Shown one piece after another: positions 16,561-24,702 of a stretch of DNA of 64,000 nt. The position numbers were made by a program, and so were the translations under genes. Each line of letters begins with the position of its first letter. Positions within the stretch are counted from its first letter, which is position 1. A model generated the notes under the pieces. It was not told the origin of the DNA, ran no database searches, and saw nothing but the letters and a program-made list of their open reading frames with translations. The stretch comes from a virus. The DNA is taken from positions 1 to 64,000 of IMG/VR virus record IMGVR_UViG_3300028840_004170; one strand, 5' to 3'.

Positions 16561-17720
16561 TCATTCCAATAGGACAGTATATTCATGACTCGACAGGAAA
16601 CCTTTTCCTCTTCTTCTCCCTCTTCTGGTTCCCCAAGGGAGATGTCCAAAGATCCAATGATCTTAAACTTCTTATCCTCAGGGTTGATGCCCATTAGGAT
16701 TGTATCTTTAGGGAAAGCTCTCAACACACTGATGAGGTTTGAAAACTGAACCTTGACTGTCAATGCTTCTTCAGGCATGTCTTGGGGAGAAACAGACAAA
16801 CGAGACTGGAAATTTGGAGGTCGAACCATCTCCAAAAATCCTTCAGGATGGATGGTGATATCCATCTCGTCAAACAGTTGTGAACCTTTTGTCTTCAGTA
16901 GCTGTAGGATATTTGAAAACTTCTTGTTCTCGATGTTGAATGTGATGGGAGGTTCATCTTCAAGTGAAAGCTCTTCTTCCAATTCCTTTTGAGCCTTCAC
17001 ATTGAAAGCATAGACAAGCACAGATCCGTTTTCACTCTCCAGGGCATAACCATTGCCAAATTGAAGAGCCTTGATCTTCTGACCCTTGTATTGGGTCAGG
17101 AAAGAAAGGATAGGAGCCATATCATCCATACCAAAACTAAGAGCTGGAAATCCCTGAGATGATTCAAAGACCCCAATCTTGATCTCATCCATATAAATGA
17201 GCTTATCTCCTGAAACAAGAACTCTAGGAGAGAAAATTTCCTTGTTAGAAAAACTCTTGATGTACTTAACCCCTTCAACAAGGACATCAGCATGAATCTC
17301 TCCGAGGTCTTGAGTGTCCTTCAAGAGTTTTTCAATTGCTGGGACTTTGACTGTCAAGAATGGGTATTTCTGGTCTGTGAAATTCTCTTTCCCAGAATCA
17401 AGCCACATACCTCTGATTCGAAGGTTCTTTTCAAGGTACTGAATCTTGAGTTCCTCAGAAGGAAGAGTGCTGACAAAGTTCTCAACACCTGTCCCAAGTA
17501 TAATGACAGCATTCTCTTCTGGTATTTCACCATCTGTGGATTTTATGCTGAAATATGCTCTGGTAGCAAAACGTCCTGAACAAGAGTACAGAACACCTTT
17601 AGTAGGGTTGAGCACTTCTAACCTAATAGACTGTGATGCTGTATTGTAGCTGGAAAATTCCAGTGTCGAAAGAGCACGTAGAAATTCTTGCCTGTCTACT
17701 GTAAGTTCCATTGAAGCCAT
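16557..17720 (-). CDS. Candidate DNA sliding clamp (beta-clamp-like)
   Basis: 387 residues, close to the bacterial DnaN length (about 366). The pattern is clamp-like: an opening segment LTVDRQEFLRALSTLEF, then strand-rich repeats (SIRLEVLNPTKGVLYSCSGR; ALQFGNGYALESENGSVLVY), and an acidic loop near the C-terminus before VSCRVMNILSYW. No catalytic motifs, as expected for a clamp. The case rests on size, fold-like pattern and company: DnaX, delta and delta' homologues in the same operon. Alternatively it is another beta-rich replication factor. SD GGAG lies six bases before the ATG. Confidence 0.55.
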   Translation of the reverse strand: MASMELTVDRQEFLRALSTLEFSSYNTASQSIRLEVLNPTKGVLYSCSGRFATRAYFSIKSTDGEIPEENAVIILGTGVENFVSTLPSEELKIQYLEKNLRIRGMWLDSGKENFTDQKYPFLTVKVPAIEKLLKDTQDLGEIHADVLVEGVKYIKSFSNKEIFSPRVLVSGDKLIYMDEIKIGVFESSQGFPALSFGMDDMAPILSFLTQYKGQKIKALQFGNGYALESENGSVLVYAFNVKAQKELEEELSLEDEPPITFNIENKKFSNILQLLKTKGSQLFDEMDITIHPEGFLEMVRPPNFQSRLSVSPQDMPEEALTVKVQFSNLISVLRAFPKDTILMGINPEDKKFKIIGSLDISLGEPEEGEEEEKVSCRVMNILSYWNE

Positions 17721-17732
17721 TTGTATCTCCTT

Positions 17733-18026
17733 TTATAGACCTAGATCATCAAACTGATCATCGAATTGAGATAAGCTCTCTTCAAGAGCTTTCATTTTCT
17801 CTTCAAAAGCATTGACCTGATCTTCTAGCTCTTGTTTCTTTTCATCCAGAGTAGAGCTTAGCTTTTTAGGGTCAAGACCTTTAGCTTTTATCTCTTCAAC
17901 AATTTCTTTTAACTGTTGTTTCTCTGCATCTAAACGACCCTTAATCTTGTCCCGTTTTGAGACAAGTTCGGCTCGTTTCTCTTTCAATTTTGACCATCTT
18001 CGGGCCAACGCTTCTACATCGGACAT
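17733..18026 (-). CDS. Hypothetical coiled-coil protein
   Basis: 97 residues, nearly all a charged coiled coil (SKLKEKRAELVSKRDKIKGR, DEKKQELEDQVNAFEEKMKA) broken by KGLDPKKL in the middle, which suggests a helical hairpin. An acidic tail ends DDQFDDLGL. It lies directly upstream of the clamp gene. Its acidic/hydrophobic end could be a clamp- or SSB-type peptide, but that is a guess. No family recognised. Confidence 0.65.
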   Translation of the reverse strand: MSDVEALARRWSKLKEKRAELVSKRDKIKGRLDAEKQQLKEIVEEIKAKGLDPKKLSSTLDEKKQELEDQVNAFEEKMKALEESLSQFDDQFDDLGL

Positions 18027-18061
18027 GATTTCCTCCAGGTCATATTACCAAGAGTGTATTT

Positions 18062-18901
18062 TTATTCGTCATCATCAAGACCTAACTCCACAAATCCTGA
18101 AGTACCTTCTGGAAGGATAGATTTGTTCTTGTTGGTCTTATCTGCTTTAAATTTGCATTCCCCAACATAAGGGCAAAACTTACAAGCCTTACTACTTGGG
18201 GTTGCCTTGAATTGACGCTTCTTTATCTTCTGCATTACATCGATAATTTCTGCTTTCAATTCCTTCAGAGTATCGATAGTGAATTCTACTTCCAATAGAG
18301 GATCTTCTGGAAATCTATAGAACCAATACCATAAAGAGTTTGGCATTTTTCTATGCAAGAGGTAATAAGACAAAGCATACCAAAAGAGCTGTCTATGATC
18401 TAGATACCTGTCTTTATACTTGCTCCCTTTACCATCAAATATCCTGATCTCACCATCACCTTTAAACACGAAATCAATTCGACCACCAATTTGATCAGCT
18501 TTGGTAATGTATGCATAGGTATTGACTTCAGATTTTGCATATGGAGCTAACAGTTTATAGTCTCTTACCGTATCGATACCATGATCTACAGCTACAATAC
18601 ATTCATCTATAATTAGCTGTTTCCCACCCTCATGTTCACCCCAAAAGATGTTCTTTTTAGCTACGATTTCGGCAAATACTTTGGGGACTTTATCTTTCAG
18701 GATAGTTCTGGCTTCTTTCCCTTTCCTCCAAATCTGGTCATTGTAAAACATTTCAAACATCTTCTGAACTACTGTACCATAAACAGTATTATACTCATCT
18801 TGCATGGTAATAGGTTTGTCCCTATTTATATTCTGTCTCAGATGCTTCAAAGGGCATTCAACATAATTTTTGAATGCATAAAATGTAAGGGCTCTAGGCA
18901 T
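18062..18901 (-). CDS. PD-(D/E)XK nuclease, Cas4/RecB-type
   Basis: 279 residues. It begins with the family's Fx-x-Y-x-x-CP motif (AFKNYVECPLKHLR, Cys16) and has a helical region with GTVVQKMFEMFYN. The catalytic core is GGRIDFVF and IRIFDGKGS (D-x-K). A QLFWYALSY helix follows, then a late Cys cluster CKFCPYVGEC. With Cys16 this makes the four-Cys iron-sulphur set typical of Cas4/AddB-like exonucleases. It probably resects DNA ends. It overlaps the Mre11-like gene by 8 bases, in a recombination cluster. Confidence 0.85.
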   Translation of the reverse strand: MPRALTFYAFKNYVECPLKHLRQNINRDKPITMQDEYNTVYGTVVQKMFEMFYNDQIWRKGKEARTILKDKVPKVFAEIVAKKNIFWGEHEGGKQLIIDECIVAVDHGIDTVRDYKLLAPYAKSEVNTYAYITKADQIGGRIDFVFKGDGEIRIFDGKGSKYKDRYLDHRQLFWYALSYYLLHRKMPNSLWYWFYRFPEDPLLEVEFTIDTLKELKAEIIDVMQKIKKRQFKATPSSKACKFCPYVGECKFKADKTNKNKSILPEGTSGFVELGLDDDE

Positions 18902-19847
18902 TTTCAGCAGCCTCCAAGTAATGGTATATAGTGTCTTTCACCTCTTGAGCCAGCCCTAAAGATGAAATACTCTGTGTCAGTTTATCTTTTGGGTCCTCTG
19001 TAGATACTTTGATGAGATTCTCAATGAAATCTTCAATCTTACGAGTCTCTTGTTGGACCTTTTCTTTACGTTCAAAATCAAAAATTTCTTTTGCTTCTCT
19101 CACCAATAAATCAATAGGAGTAACTTGGACATTCACATCACCATCATCCACAGTGATCTCTATGAAACCTACACGAGGGGTGCGAGTAATGTCATCATAT
19201 GTCAAAGCCCCCCTAGAGATAGCCCCAAGATTTATGAAATGCTTACCTTCAACTTCTTGGATACCCTGGTCTTTATGTATATGACCGAGAACCCAAATGT
19301 CAGGGTCTAGTTCAGCAAGTTTCTTATAACTATAGAACTTCTCTCCTGGATATAATGGGAGATCCGCAACTGAACCATGGAACACTGCGATGAGTATCTT
19401 CTCATCACCTTTCTTGCATCTACTGAGCAATTCTTCATCCACATCTACACGATAATCAATACCAATTATACGAACATCACCAATTGTGATATCTTGCAGC
19501 CTATTGAATGTCTTGGTCTTGAACAAAACCCCTAGTGGTTGCTTATCAATAGTATCAACATTGCTATACATCACATCATGATTGCCAATAATAGCATACA
19601 CTGGAACCTTGTACTGATTATGTAAAAGAGCCACATCACCAGTCAGTTCATGACTGTTCTTTGTAGGTGCTTTCACATGATAGAAATCACCAGCATCAAG
19701 AATAGCATCACATTCATGGTCTACTGCTAATTTGTAAATCTGATCTAACTTATTAAGTATTGCTTCTTTGTAGTCATCGATCCTAGAGACAGGAGGTCTG
19801 TCAGAAAGATGGCAATCAGATCTAGTGATGAACCGATATTTCTTCAT
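18894..19847 (-). CDS. SbcD/Mre11-like metallophosphoesterase nuclease
   Basis: 317 residues with all phosphoesterase motifs in order: ITRSDCHLSD (7-16), AILDAGDFYH, AIIGNHDVMY, IAVFHGS, VLGHIHKDQ and FINLGAISRG. The C-terminal 100 residues are helical and probably bind the Rad50-like partner. Mre11/Rad50 complexes process broken ends and cleave hairpins; the T4 pair is gp47/gp46. The start overlaps the end of the Rad50 N-half gene by 4 bases, so the two are coupled. Confidence 0.93.
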   Translation of the reverse strand: MKKYRFITRSDCHLSDRPPVSRIDDYKEAILNKLDQIYKLAVDHECDAILDAGDFYHVKAPTKNSHELTGDVALLHNQYKVPVYAIIGNHDVMYSNVDTIDKQPLGVLFKTKTFNRLQDITIGDVRIIGIDYRVDVDEELLSRCKKGDEKILIAVFHGSVADLPLYPGEKFYSYKKLAELDPDIWVLGHIHKDQGIQEVEGKHFINLGAISRGALTYDDITRTPRVGFIEITVDDGDVNVQVTPIDLLVREAKEIFDFERKEKVQQETRKIEDFIENLIKVSTEDPKDKLTQSISSLGLAQEVKDTIYHYLEAAENA

Positions 19848-21010
19848 GCTAACGAAGTCTCACACAAGGGGCAGACCTTAAGCTGAGCTTTCACGTCTGC
19901 TATTTCATTATCTAACTCTCTCAATTCAGATTCTATCTCTGAAGACTCCTTCTCCAAAGCCACAAATTGACGTTTGATAGTCTTTAAAGACTCAATCTTG
20001 CCCTGCATCCAAACCACAGAGTCAAAATCTAGTTCTAAGACTTTGGGTATTTGGATAGACTCTACTCCTTCAAGTCTCGACACTGAATCCAAAGCTGGAA
20101 TTAGTTGTCGAGACAGGCTTTCAAGTTCACGAGCTTCTTCCAAATCAGCATCTAAGTTTTCAGTTGGTATCTCGATTTGTGCTAAGTCACTCTCCATCAT
20201 TGATCTGATTTCAGGTTGAAATTTCTTACACCTATCATGAAAATCCTGTATTTCATAGATTTCCACAATGAGTGAATTCAAATCTTCTTCTGGGACAACT
20301 ATGGTATCAATTTTGGTCAGAGACTTCACCCTAATACCACATCTTTTTAGCTTACTTTCGAGTCCCAAAATCCTTGTCAGTTCTACCTTCAATTCCTCTA
20401 GATCAGCTCCCTCAGATCTCAACACATCATATCGAGCCCTTATGTCAGGGACTTCTTTGAGAGTCTCAATACCTTCTTGGACCCTTTGGAGGTCAGCTTT
20501 CCGAGTCTTAAGGGTACTCTTCAGATTACGTTGATCTTTTTCGATCAATCTTTGAGCACCATTCAAAATATTAATCCGAGAGATATCAAATAGGATATCA
20601 GCACAGGCTCCACCCGTTTCATTCACCAGAAACAATGGGTTGAATTGATCAGCTATTTGTGGGGAGAGATCTTTGTTACCTGTAGTGATGACTCGGAATC
20701 CAGCATCTGCCAATTCAGATGGCACTTCAAATCCAACATTATTGTAGGATTCATTACCTATGGTATATTGGTTCCCTTTCCCTTTTTCCCAGGAAAGAAA
20801 GAAACCATTGGGATCTTGAAGAGTGACAGTACAAGTTTTTTCACCCTCTCGAATATAGTAGCTTCCCTTTGAGTTCCTCAACGCACCTTTGATAGCACGT
20901 ATTATAGCACTCTTACCAATATTTGTTTTCCCAACAATTACTGTGAATCCTTTAATCCTAAAGGATACATCTTTAATTGATTGGAAATTCTTGATCCCAA
21001 TATCTATCAT
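19844..21010 (-). CDS. SbcC/Rad50-like ATPase, N-terminal half ending at the zinc hook
   Basis: 388 residues. It begins IGIKNFQSIKDVSFRIKG and has Walker A GKTNIGKS (27-34), an N-lobe with a Q-loop-like region, and then a long coiled coil (about 155-375). The polypeptide stops right after CPLCETSLA, a Rad50-type C-x-x-C zinc hook at residues 380-383. The returning coiled coil, signature and Walker B are missing here; a separate gene at 15940-16560 supplies the signature and Walker B. The stop overlaps the Mre11-like start, and the start overlaps the recA stop (ATGA). Confidence 0.88.
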   Translation of the reverse strand: MIDIGIKNFQSIKDVSFRIKGFTVIVGKTNIGKSAIIRAIKGALRNSKGSYYIREGEKTCTVTLQDPNGFFLSWEKGKGNQYTIGNESYNNVGFEVPSELADAGFRVITTGNKDLSPQIADQFNPLFLVNETGGACADILFDISRINILNGAQRLIEKDQRNLKSTLKTRKADLQRVQEGIETLKEVPDIRARYDVLRSEGADLEELKVELTRILGLESKLKRCGIRVKSLTKIDTIVVPEEDLNSLIVEIYEIQDFHDRCKKFQPEIRSMMESDLAQIEIPTENLDADLEEARELESLSRQLIPALDSVSRLEGVESIQIPKVLELDFDSVVWMQGKIESLKTIKRQFVALEKESSEIESELRELDNEIADVKAQLKVCPLCETSLA

Positions 21011-22248
21011 AGAGTCTCTTCTTTCACCTCACCATCTTCATCAACAACAATTTCTTCAGTATCAACATTTTCCACTTGCTCTTCTTCTTCAAGAATTATA
21101 TCCCCTTCGTCACTCTCTACGGCACCCTCAGTTTCAACATTACTCTCAAAGGATATTTTTTCAAGCACATCACTCTTAATAGCTTCATACACCACAGGAT
21201 TTTCTCTGAACAGAGTTTGTACCTTCTCTTTTCCCTGTACCTTGAACCCAACCTTTTTATCATCTTCTTTATATGACAACCAGGAACTATTTTTTGTGAT
21301 GACTTTACGGAAAATGGCAATATCCAAAATAGTCCTGATATTGTCAATACCCTTGCCAAACCTGATGAAGATTTCACCAGTATCCCCTTGTTTACTATCC
21401 AATTTATTTTTGACACAGGTAACTTTGGTATATGTACCAATAGGTTTTTTCTTTTTCTGGCCTGTCAATGAATCTTTGATTTCCAAAACTTCCTGTGCCC
21501 GTTTCTGTAGTTTTAACCTGATAGTAGAATAGAACTTCAAAGCATTTCCACCACTGGTTGTTTCATCAGGTCTAGTATCATATTTGGAGGTTTTGATCAC
21601 AGATCGTATCTGATTCACAAAGATCACAGATGTATCTTTCCCTCGTAACCAATTAACCAGTTTACCAAGGAACTGAGACATCTTTATGGCACGAAGACCA
21701 ATTTGCTCATCCTTGCTAGCCTCTCCCTCCAGCACCTTTCTAGGCACCATAGCAGAAACAGAGTCTATGATTATGGCATCAAGATTATGCTCTACCCATG
21801 TATTGATAATTTCAAAACCCTCTTCCATACAGAATGGTACCCAGATATCAATCAGATCATTATCATAATCAACACCAAGGGCTTGAGCATAACCATCATG
21901 TAAAGCATTCTCAAAATCAAGGAACCCTACTACACCACCAGCCTGTTGTGCTTGTGCTGCAACAGCTAATGCCAATGTTGTCTTACCACTTGATTCAGGA
22001 CCGTATACCTCAATGATACGACCACGAGGAACACCAGGGCATATGGATAGTCCAGATGAAGGAATGATCGTACCTCCAATCAGATGGTTGACTATGATGG
22101 ACCCTGTTGATACATGGGGGAATTGTTCAGTTGGATTAGGGTCTTTTCTATTCTTGAAATCCACCTCTTTATGTTTTCTCAATGCTTTTCTAGCTTCTAT
22201 CAGAGCATTAGTTTTTTCACTTTTTGTTTTTGCTTTTGCTTTTGGCAT
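21007..22248 (-). CDS. recA: RecA recombinase
   Basis: 413 residues. Walker A is GPESSGKTT (83-91). FLDFENALH stands in place of the usual DAEhALD. Walker B is AIIIDSVSAM, the L1/L2 region includes VIFVNQIRSVI and a TSGGNALKFYS motif, and the C-terminal extension is strongly acidic (EGDIILEEEEQVENVDTEE). The N-terminal 40 residues are basic. It forms strand-exchange filaments in recombination-dependent replication and repair. It is coupled to the Rad50 N-half and preceded directly by the RuvC-like resolvase. Confidence 0.97.
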   Translation of the reverse strand: MPKAKAKTKSEKTNALIEARKALRKHKEVDFKNRKDPNPTEQFPHVSTGSIIVNHLIGGTIIPSSGLSICPGVPRGRIIEVYGPESSGKTTLALAVAAQAQQAGGVVGFLDFENALHDGYAQALGVDYDNDLIDIWVPFCMEEGFEIINTWVEHNLDAIIIDSVSAMVPRKVLEGEASKDEQIGLRAIKMSQFLGKLVNWLRGKDTSVIFVNQIRSVIKTSKYDTRPDETTSGGNALKFYSTIRLKLQKRAQEVLEIKDSLTGQKKKKPIGTYTKVTCVKNKLDSKQGDTGEIFIRFGKGIDNIRTILDIAIFRKVITKNSSWLSYKEDDKKVGFKVQGKEKVQTLFRENPVVYEAIKSDVLEKISFESNVETEGAVESDEGDIILEEEEQVENVDTEEIVVDEDGEVKEETL

Positions 22249-22869
22249 TCAATTTTCTCCAAACAGAAAAAATCTGTCATTCTCACGGTAAGCCATCCCA
22301 CGTTTTTTCAACTTCCCTTTTACCTTCTTCACACCAAGAAATATCCACTTTTCCTTTGGGGTAAGTTCTTCCTCAGGGGTGGTCCCATTAAAATAAAGAA
22401 TGAATCTATAGGTAAGATAGGCTACATTAAAAGCATCAGCAGTGTCAGAGTTCCAACCCCCTTTTACATCAGAAGCTTTTTTTGCAGCATCTATCATATC
22501 TACTTTGAACATCTTGCCCTTCTCTCTACCCAATATTTCTTTGGCTCTACTTTTCACTGTCAACGGGTCCCAAAAGTATACGTTCTTTTTTGCTTTGTGA
22601 AGGGCTTCCATAGCAAATAAAAACAATCCATATAGACCTTCTGACCAAAGCTCTCCAAATGGAGGACTTTCAATACCTACTGCGGTTAGATCTTCAGTAT
22701 TGATGCAGAGATCATAGATTGACTCACGAAGATAGACGTAGCGATCTATGAACAACATCTTCGAGTCGGTCTGGAATTTTCCTCGATTCACAACTATAGG
22801 TGATGCCTGGTCATCTATCAAACACCACCCATAGTTGGTCATCGAGGGGTCAAGACCAAGGACCCTCAT
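22249..22869 (-). CDS. RuvC-like Holliday junction resolvase
   Basis: 206 residues with the RNase H-type RuvC pattern: VLGLDPSMTNYGW with catalytic Asp 7, VGIESPPFGE with catalytic Glu near 66, and a C-terminal NSDTADAFNVAYL acidic motif. A Lys-rich tail (VKKVKGKLKKRG) probably binds DNA. It would cut branched DNA before packaging and after RecA strand exchange. It ends immediately before the recA start. Confidence 0.88.
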   Translation of the reverse strand: MRVLGLDPSMTNYGWCLIDDQASPIVVNRGKFQTDSKMLFIDRYVYLRESIYDLCINTEDLTAVGIESPPFGELWSEGLYGLFLFAMEALHKAKKNVYFWDPLTVKSRAKEILGREKGKMFKVDMIDAAKKASDVKGGWNSDTADAFNVAYLTYRFILYFNGTTPEEELTPKEKWIFLGVKKVKGKLKKRGMAYRENDRFFLFGEN

Positions 22870-22873
22870 GTCA

Positions 22874-23554
22874 TTAAAGGTCCGCTAGAAGATCAGAATA
22901 GTCCGAAGAATCGGCACCACCTTCTTCAACCCCATCAACGTCGTCACCCAAAGCCTCTTTGAGTTCTTCTGTGGTCATCTTCCGACCCAAAAGATTTGGC
23001 AGGGACTCTTCCAGCTTCTTAACCTTAGCAAGTATGTCATCTCTGATCTCATCCTTCTTCATCCACAGAGCTTCACCTGCTGGTACAATATCCAACTTCT
23101 GATACTGTGTGTCCTTACAAGTCACTTCCAGATCCGTTTGATGGAGAGGGTTGGACTTATTACGACGCTTCAGGTCGTTATACTTGTCCCCATTGATGAC
23201 CCAGGGCCATACCTGATACTTACGGAAATTGGTCTTGTCGATATTACCATCTCGATCAGTAATATACTGAACAATGATAGTAGCAATTCGACTTTTTGGT
23301 GCTCCCATACGTTCGCAGCAGAACCCATTAGTACAGATCACGTAGCCTACCGAGGGATGGTAGTGAGCATTCACGACAAGAAAGGAAATCTTGTCCATCA
23401 AATACTTCCCTTCCTCGTCTTTTCTACGCAGAGCAATTGCAATGCGATCTGTAGCATTTTTGATCGTACCTTTATAGGTATCGATACGACTGGTCTTGAC
23501 AACATCATCACCGTCATCAAAACTAACTTCATTGATCCAACTTGGCTGTGACAT
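22874..23554 (-). CDS. Candidate single-stranded DNA-binding protein
   Basis: 226 residues. The body carries HYHPSVGYVICTNGFCCERMG, a possible zinc site (His plus three Cys), and then KYQVWPWVINGDKYNDLKRR and DTQYQKLDIVPAGEALW, aromatic and basic like a DNA-binding surface. The C-terminus is acidic and ends SDYSDLLADL, as in SSB and T4 gp32 tails that recruit partners. Placed next to RuvC, RecA and helicase genes. Function is inferred from architecture and context, not from a firm family match. Confidence 0.5.
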   Translation of the reverse strand: MSQPSWINEVSFDDGDDVVKTSRIDTYKGTIKNATDRIAIALRRKDEEGKYLMDKISFLVVNAHYHPSVGYVICTNGFCCERMGAPKSRIATIIVQYITDRDGNIDKTNFRKYQVWPWVINGDKYNDLKRRNKSNPLHQTDLEVTCKDTQYQKLDIVPAGEALWMKKDEIRDDILAKVKKLEESLPNLLGRKMTTEELKEALGDDVDGVEEGGADSSDYSDLLADL

Positions 23555-23566
23555 GGCTTACCTCCA

Positions 23567-24364
23567 TTATAGGTCTTTTAAAATGTCCATCAAATCTTGG
23601 TCTTCACCTTTGACTTCTGGCTCTTTTGTTTCTGGTTCTTCTACTTCAATGGTCTTCAAGTCATTTTCTTTCTTCCCTTCTTCCTCAGAGTTTTCTCCCG
23701 TGTCAGGAGAAGAGTTATCAGACTCTGCATCAAAGTCATCTAAAAAACTGATGTCCTCAGATGCTGACTTTTCCTCATCGTCATCGGTCTCTATAGAAGG
23801 TGGATCGTCAGGTATACCATCTAATAAAATTGAAGGGTCTTTGTTGACATCTTCTTTTTCTTTTTTTTCTTTCCCACCTTCTGAACCAAGATACCCTTCC
23901 AAAGAAATCTCTGTAGTCATTAACTGCTTAGCAGTGCGGATATCGGCATTGGCATCTTTCAGATCCCGAATCTTGACCTTTACAACTTCTTCCAAGGCTT
24001 TAAGGTCTCTTTCTTGTTCTTCAAGGTCTGCAATTTCTTTGAGATTGTCTATTAACTGTTGGTTAGCTGAAGCTACTCTATCTTTGTACGAAGTACCTCT
24101 ACGTACAACTTCATCAGTAGCTATGAGCTGATCAAGATCAATTTTATATTCAGCACGAGAGGCTTCTAATTTCCTGGTCACTTCCCAAAGTGACCGCTTT
24201 ATAGACTGAAGATAACCACTGACTTCATTCAAGTAGGTACGACACTCGACAAGCTTCTCACGAAGATAAACAGGACCAAGAACAGTGATATCACCATCCT
24301 CTAAAGTAATGACCATCTTAGGTATACGGTCAAATACTTGTTTTATCCAAGCCTCATTTATCAT
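23567..24364 (-). CDS. Hypothetical coiled-coil protein with long acidic tail
   Basis: 265 residues from the ATG at 24364; an in-frame TTG 24 bases earlier has no good ribosome site. Residues 40-150 are coiled coil (LIDNLKEIADLEEQERDLKA). Residues 155-265 are disordered, rich in Asp, Glu and Ser, and end DQDLMDILKDL, very like the end of the downstream SSB candidate (SDLLADL). A shared terminal peptide may mean both bind the same partner. No family recognised. Confidence 0.65.
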   Translation of the reverse strand: MINEAWIKQVFDRIPKMVITLEDGDITVLGPVYLREKLVECRTYLNEVSGYLQSIKRSLWEVTRKLEASRAEYKIDLDQLIATDEVVRRGTSYKDRVASANQQLIDNLKEIADLEEQERDLKALEEVVKVKIRDLKDANADIRTAKQLMTTEISLEGYLGSEGGKEKKEKEDVNKDPSILLDGIPDDPPSIETDDDEEKSASEDISFLDDFDAESDNSSPDTGENSEEEGKKENDLKTIEVEEPETKEPEVKGEDQDLMDILKDL

Positions 24365-24671
24365 CTTCCCTCTTGTCCTCCTCTTCAAGTTTCTTACTCA
24401 ACTGTTCAATCAACATGTCGAACACACCTGAAGTACGATCTTTCTTGAGAGTGTAAGAATCACTTGTGATCATGTTACGGGAAAGTAAGGTAGCAAAGCT
24501 CATAACAGAGAGCCTCTTGCACAACTTCATGTACTCAACTTCAGCTTCTTCAAGCGACCAGTCTTGACCTTCAGGCACAGCGGTAAAAGATAAAAAGATA
24601 TCTTTACCCCAGGATCTTTTCTCTTGGTCCCCAAATGAGGTCATAGCTGCTGTTATTGACTTTATCTTCAT
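24354..24671 (-). CDS. Hypothetical protein
   Basis: 105 residues from the ATG at 24671, preceded by GAGAGG; a GTG six bases upstream is also possible. Segments SWGKDIFLSFTAVPEGQDW and EEAEVEYMKLCKRLSVMS suggest a small alpha/beta fold, followed by a charged C-terminal helix. It overlaps the next gene by 11 bases. No family recognised. Confidence 0.6.
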   Translation of the reverse strand: MKIKSITAAMTSFGDQEKRSWGKDIFLSFTAVPEGQDWSLEEAEVEYMKLCKRLSVMSFATLLSRNMITSDSYTLKKDRTSGVFDMLIEQLSKKLEEEDKREDDK

Positions 24672-24702
24672 TTTCACCTCTCAACAAAACCACTATACGA
24701 AC

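Noticed and set aside
16100-16588. Rightward frame opposite the Rad50-like C-half
   Set aside because: Antisense to a gene with intact ABC-ATPase motifs; no support on its own.
23496-24131. Rightward 211-codon frame opposite the coiled-coil gene
   Set aside because: Ser/Phe-rich product is the complement of an Asp/Glu/Lys-rich gene; no start signals.
24354-24671. GroES candidate (right size) for the phage chaperonin
   Set aside because: No mobile-loop or GroES beta-barrel pattern, and it lies far from the chaperonin gene.
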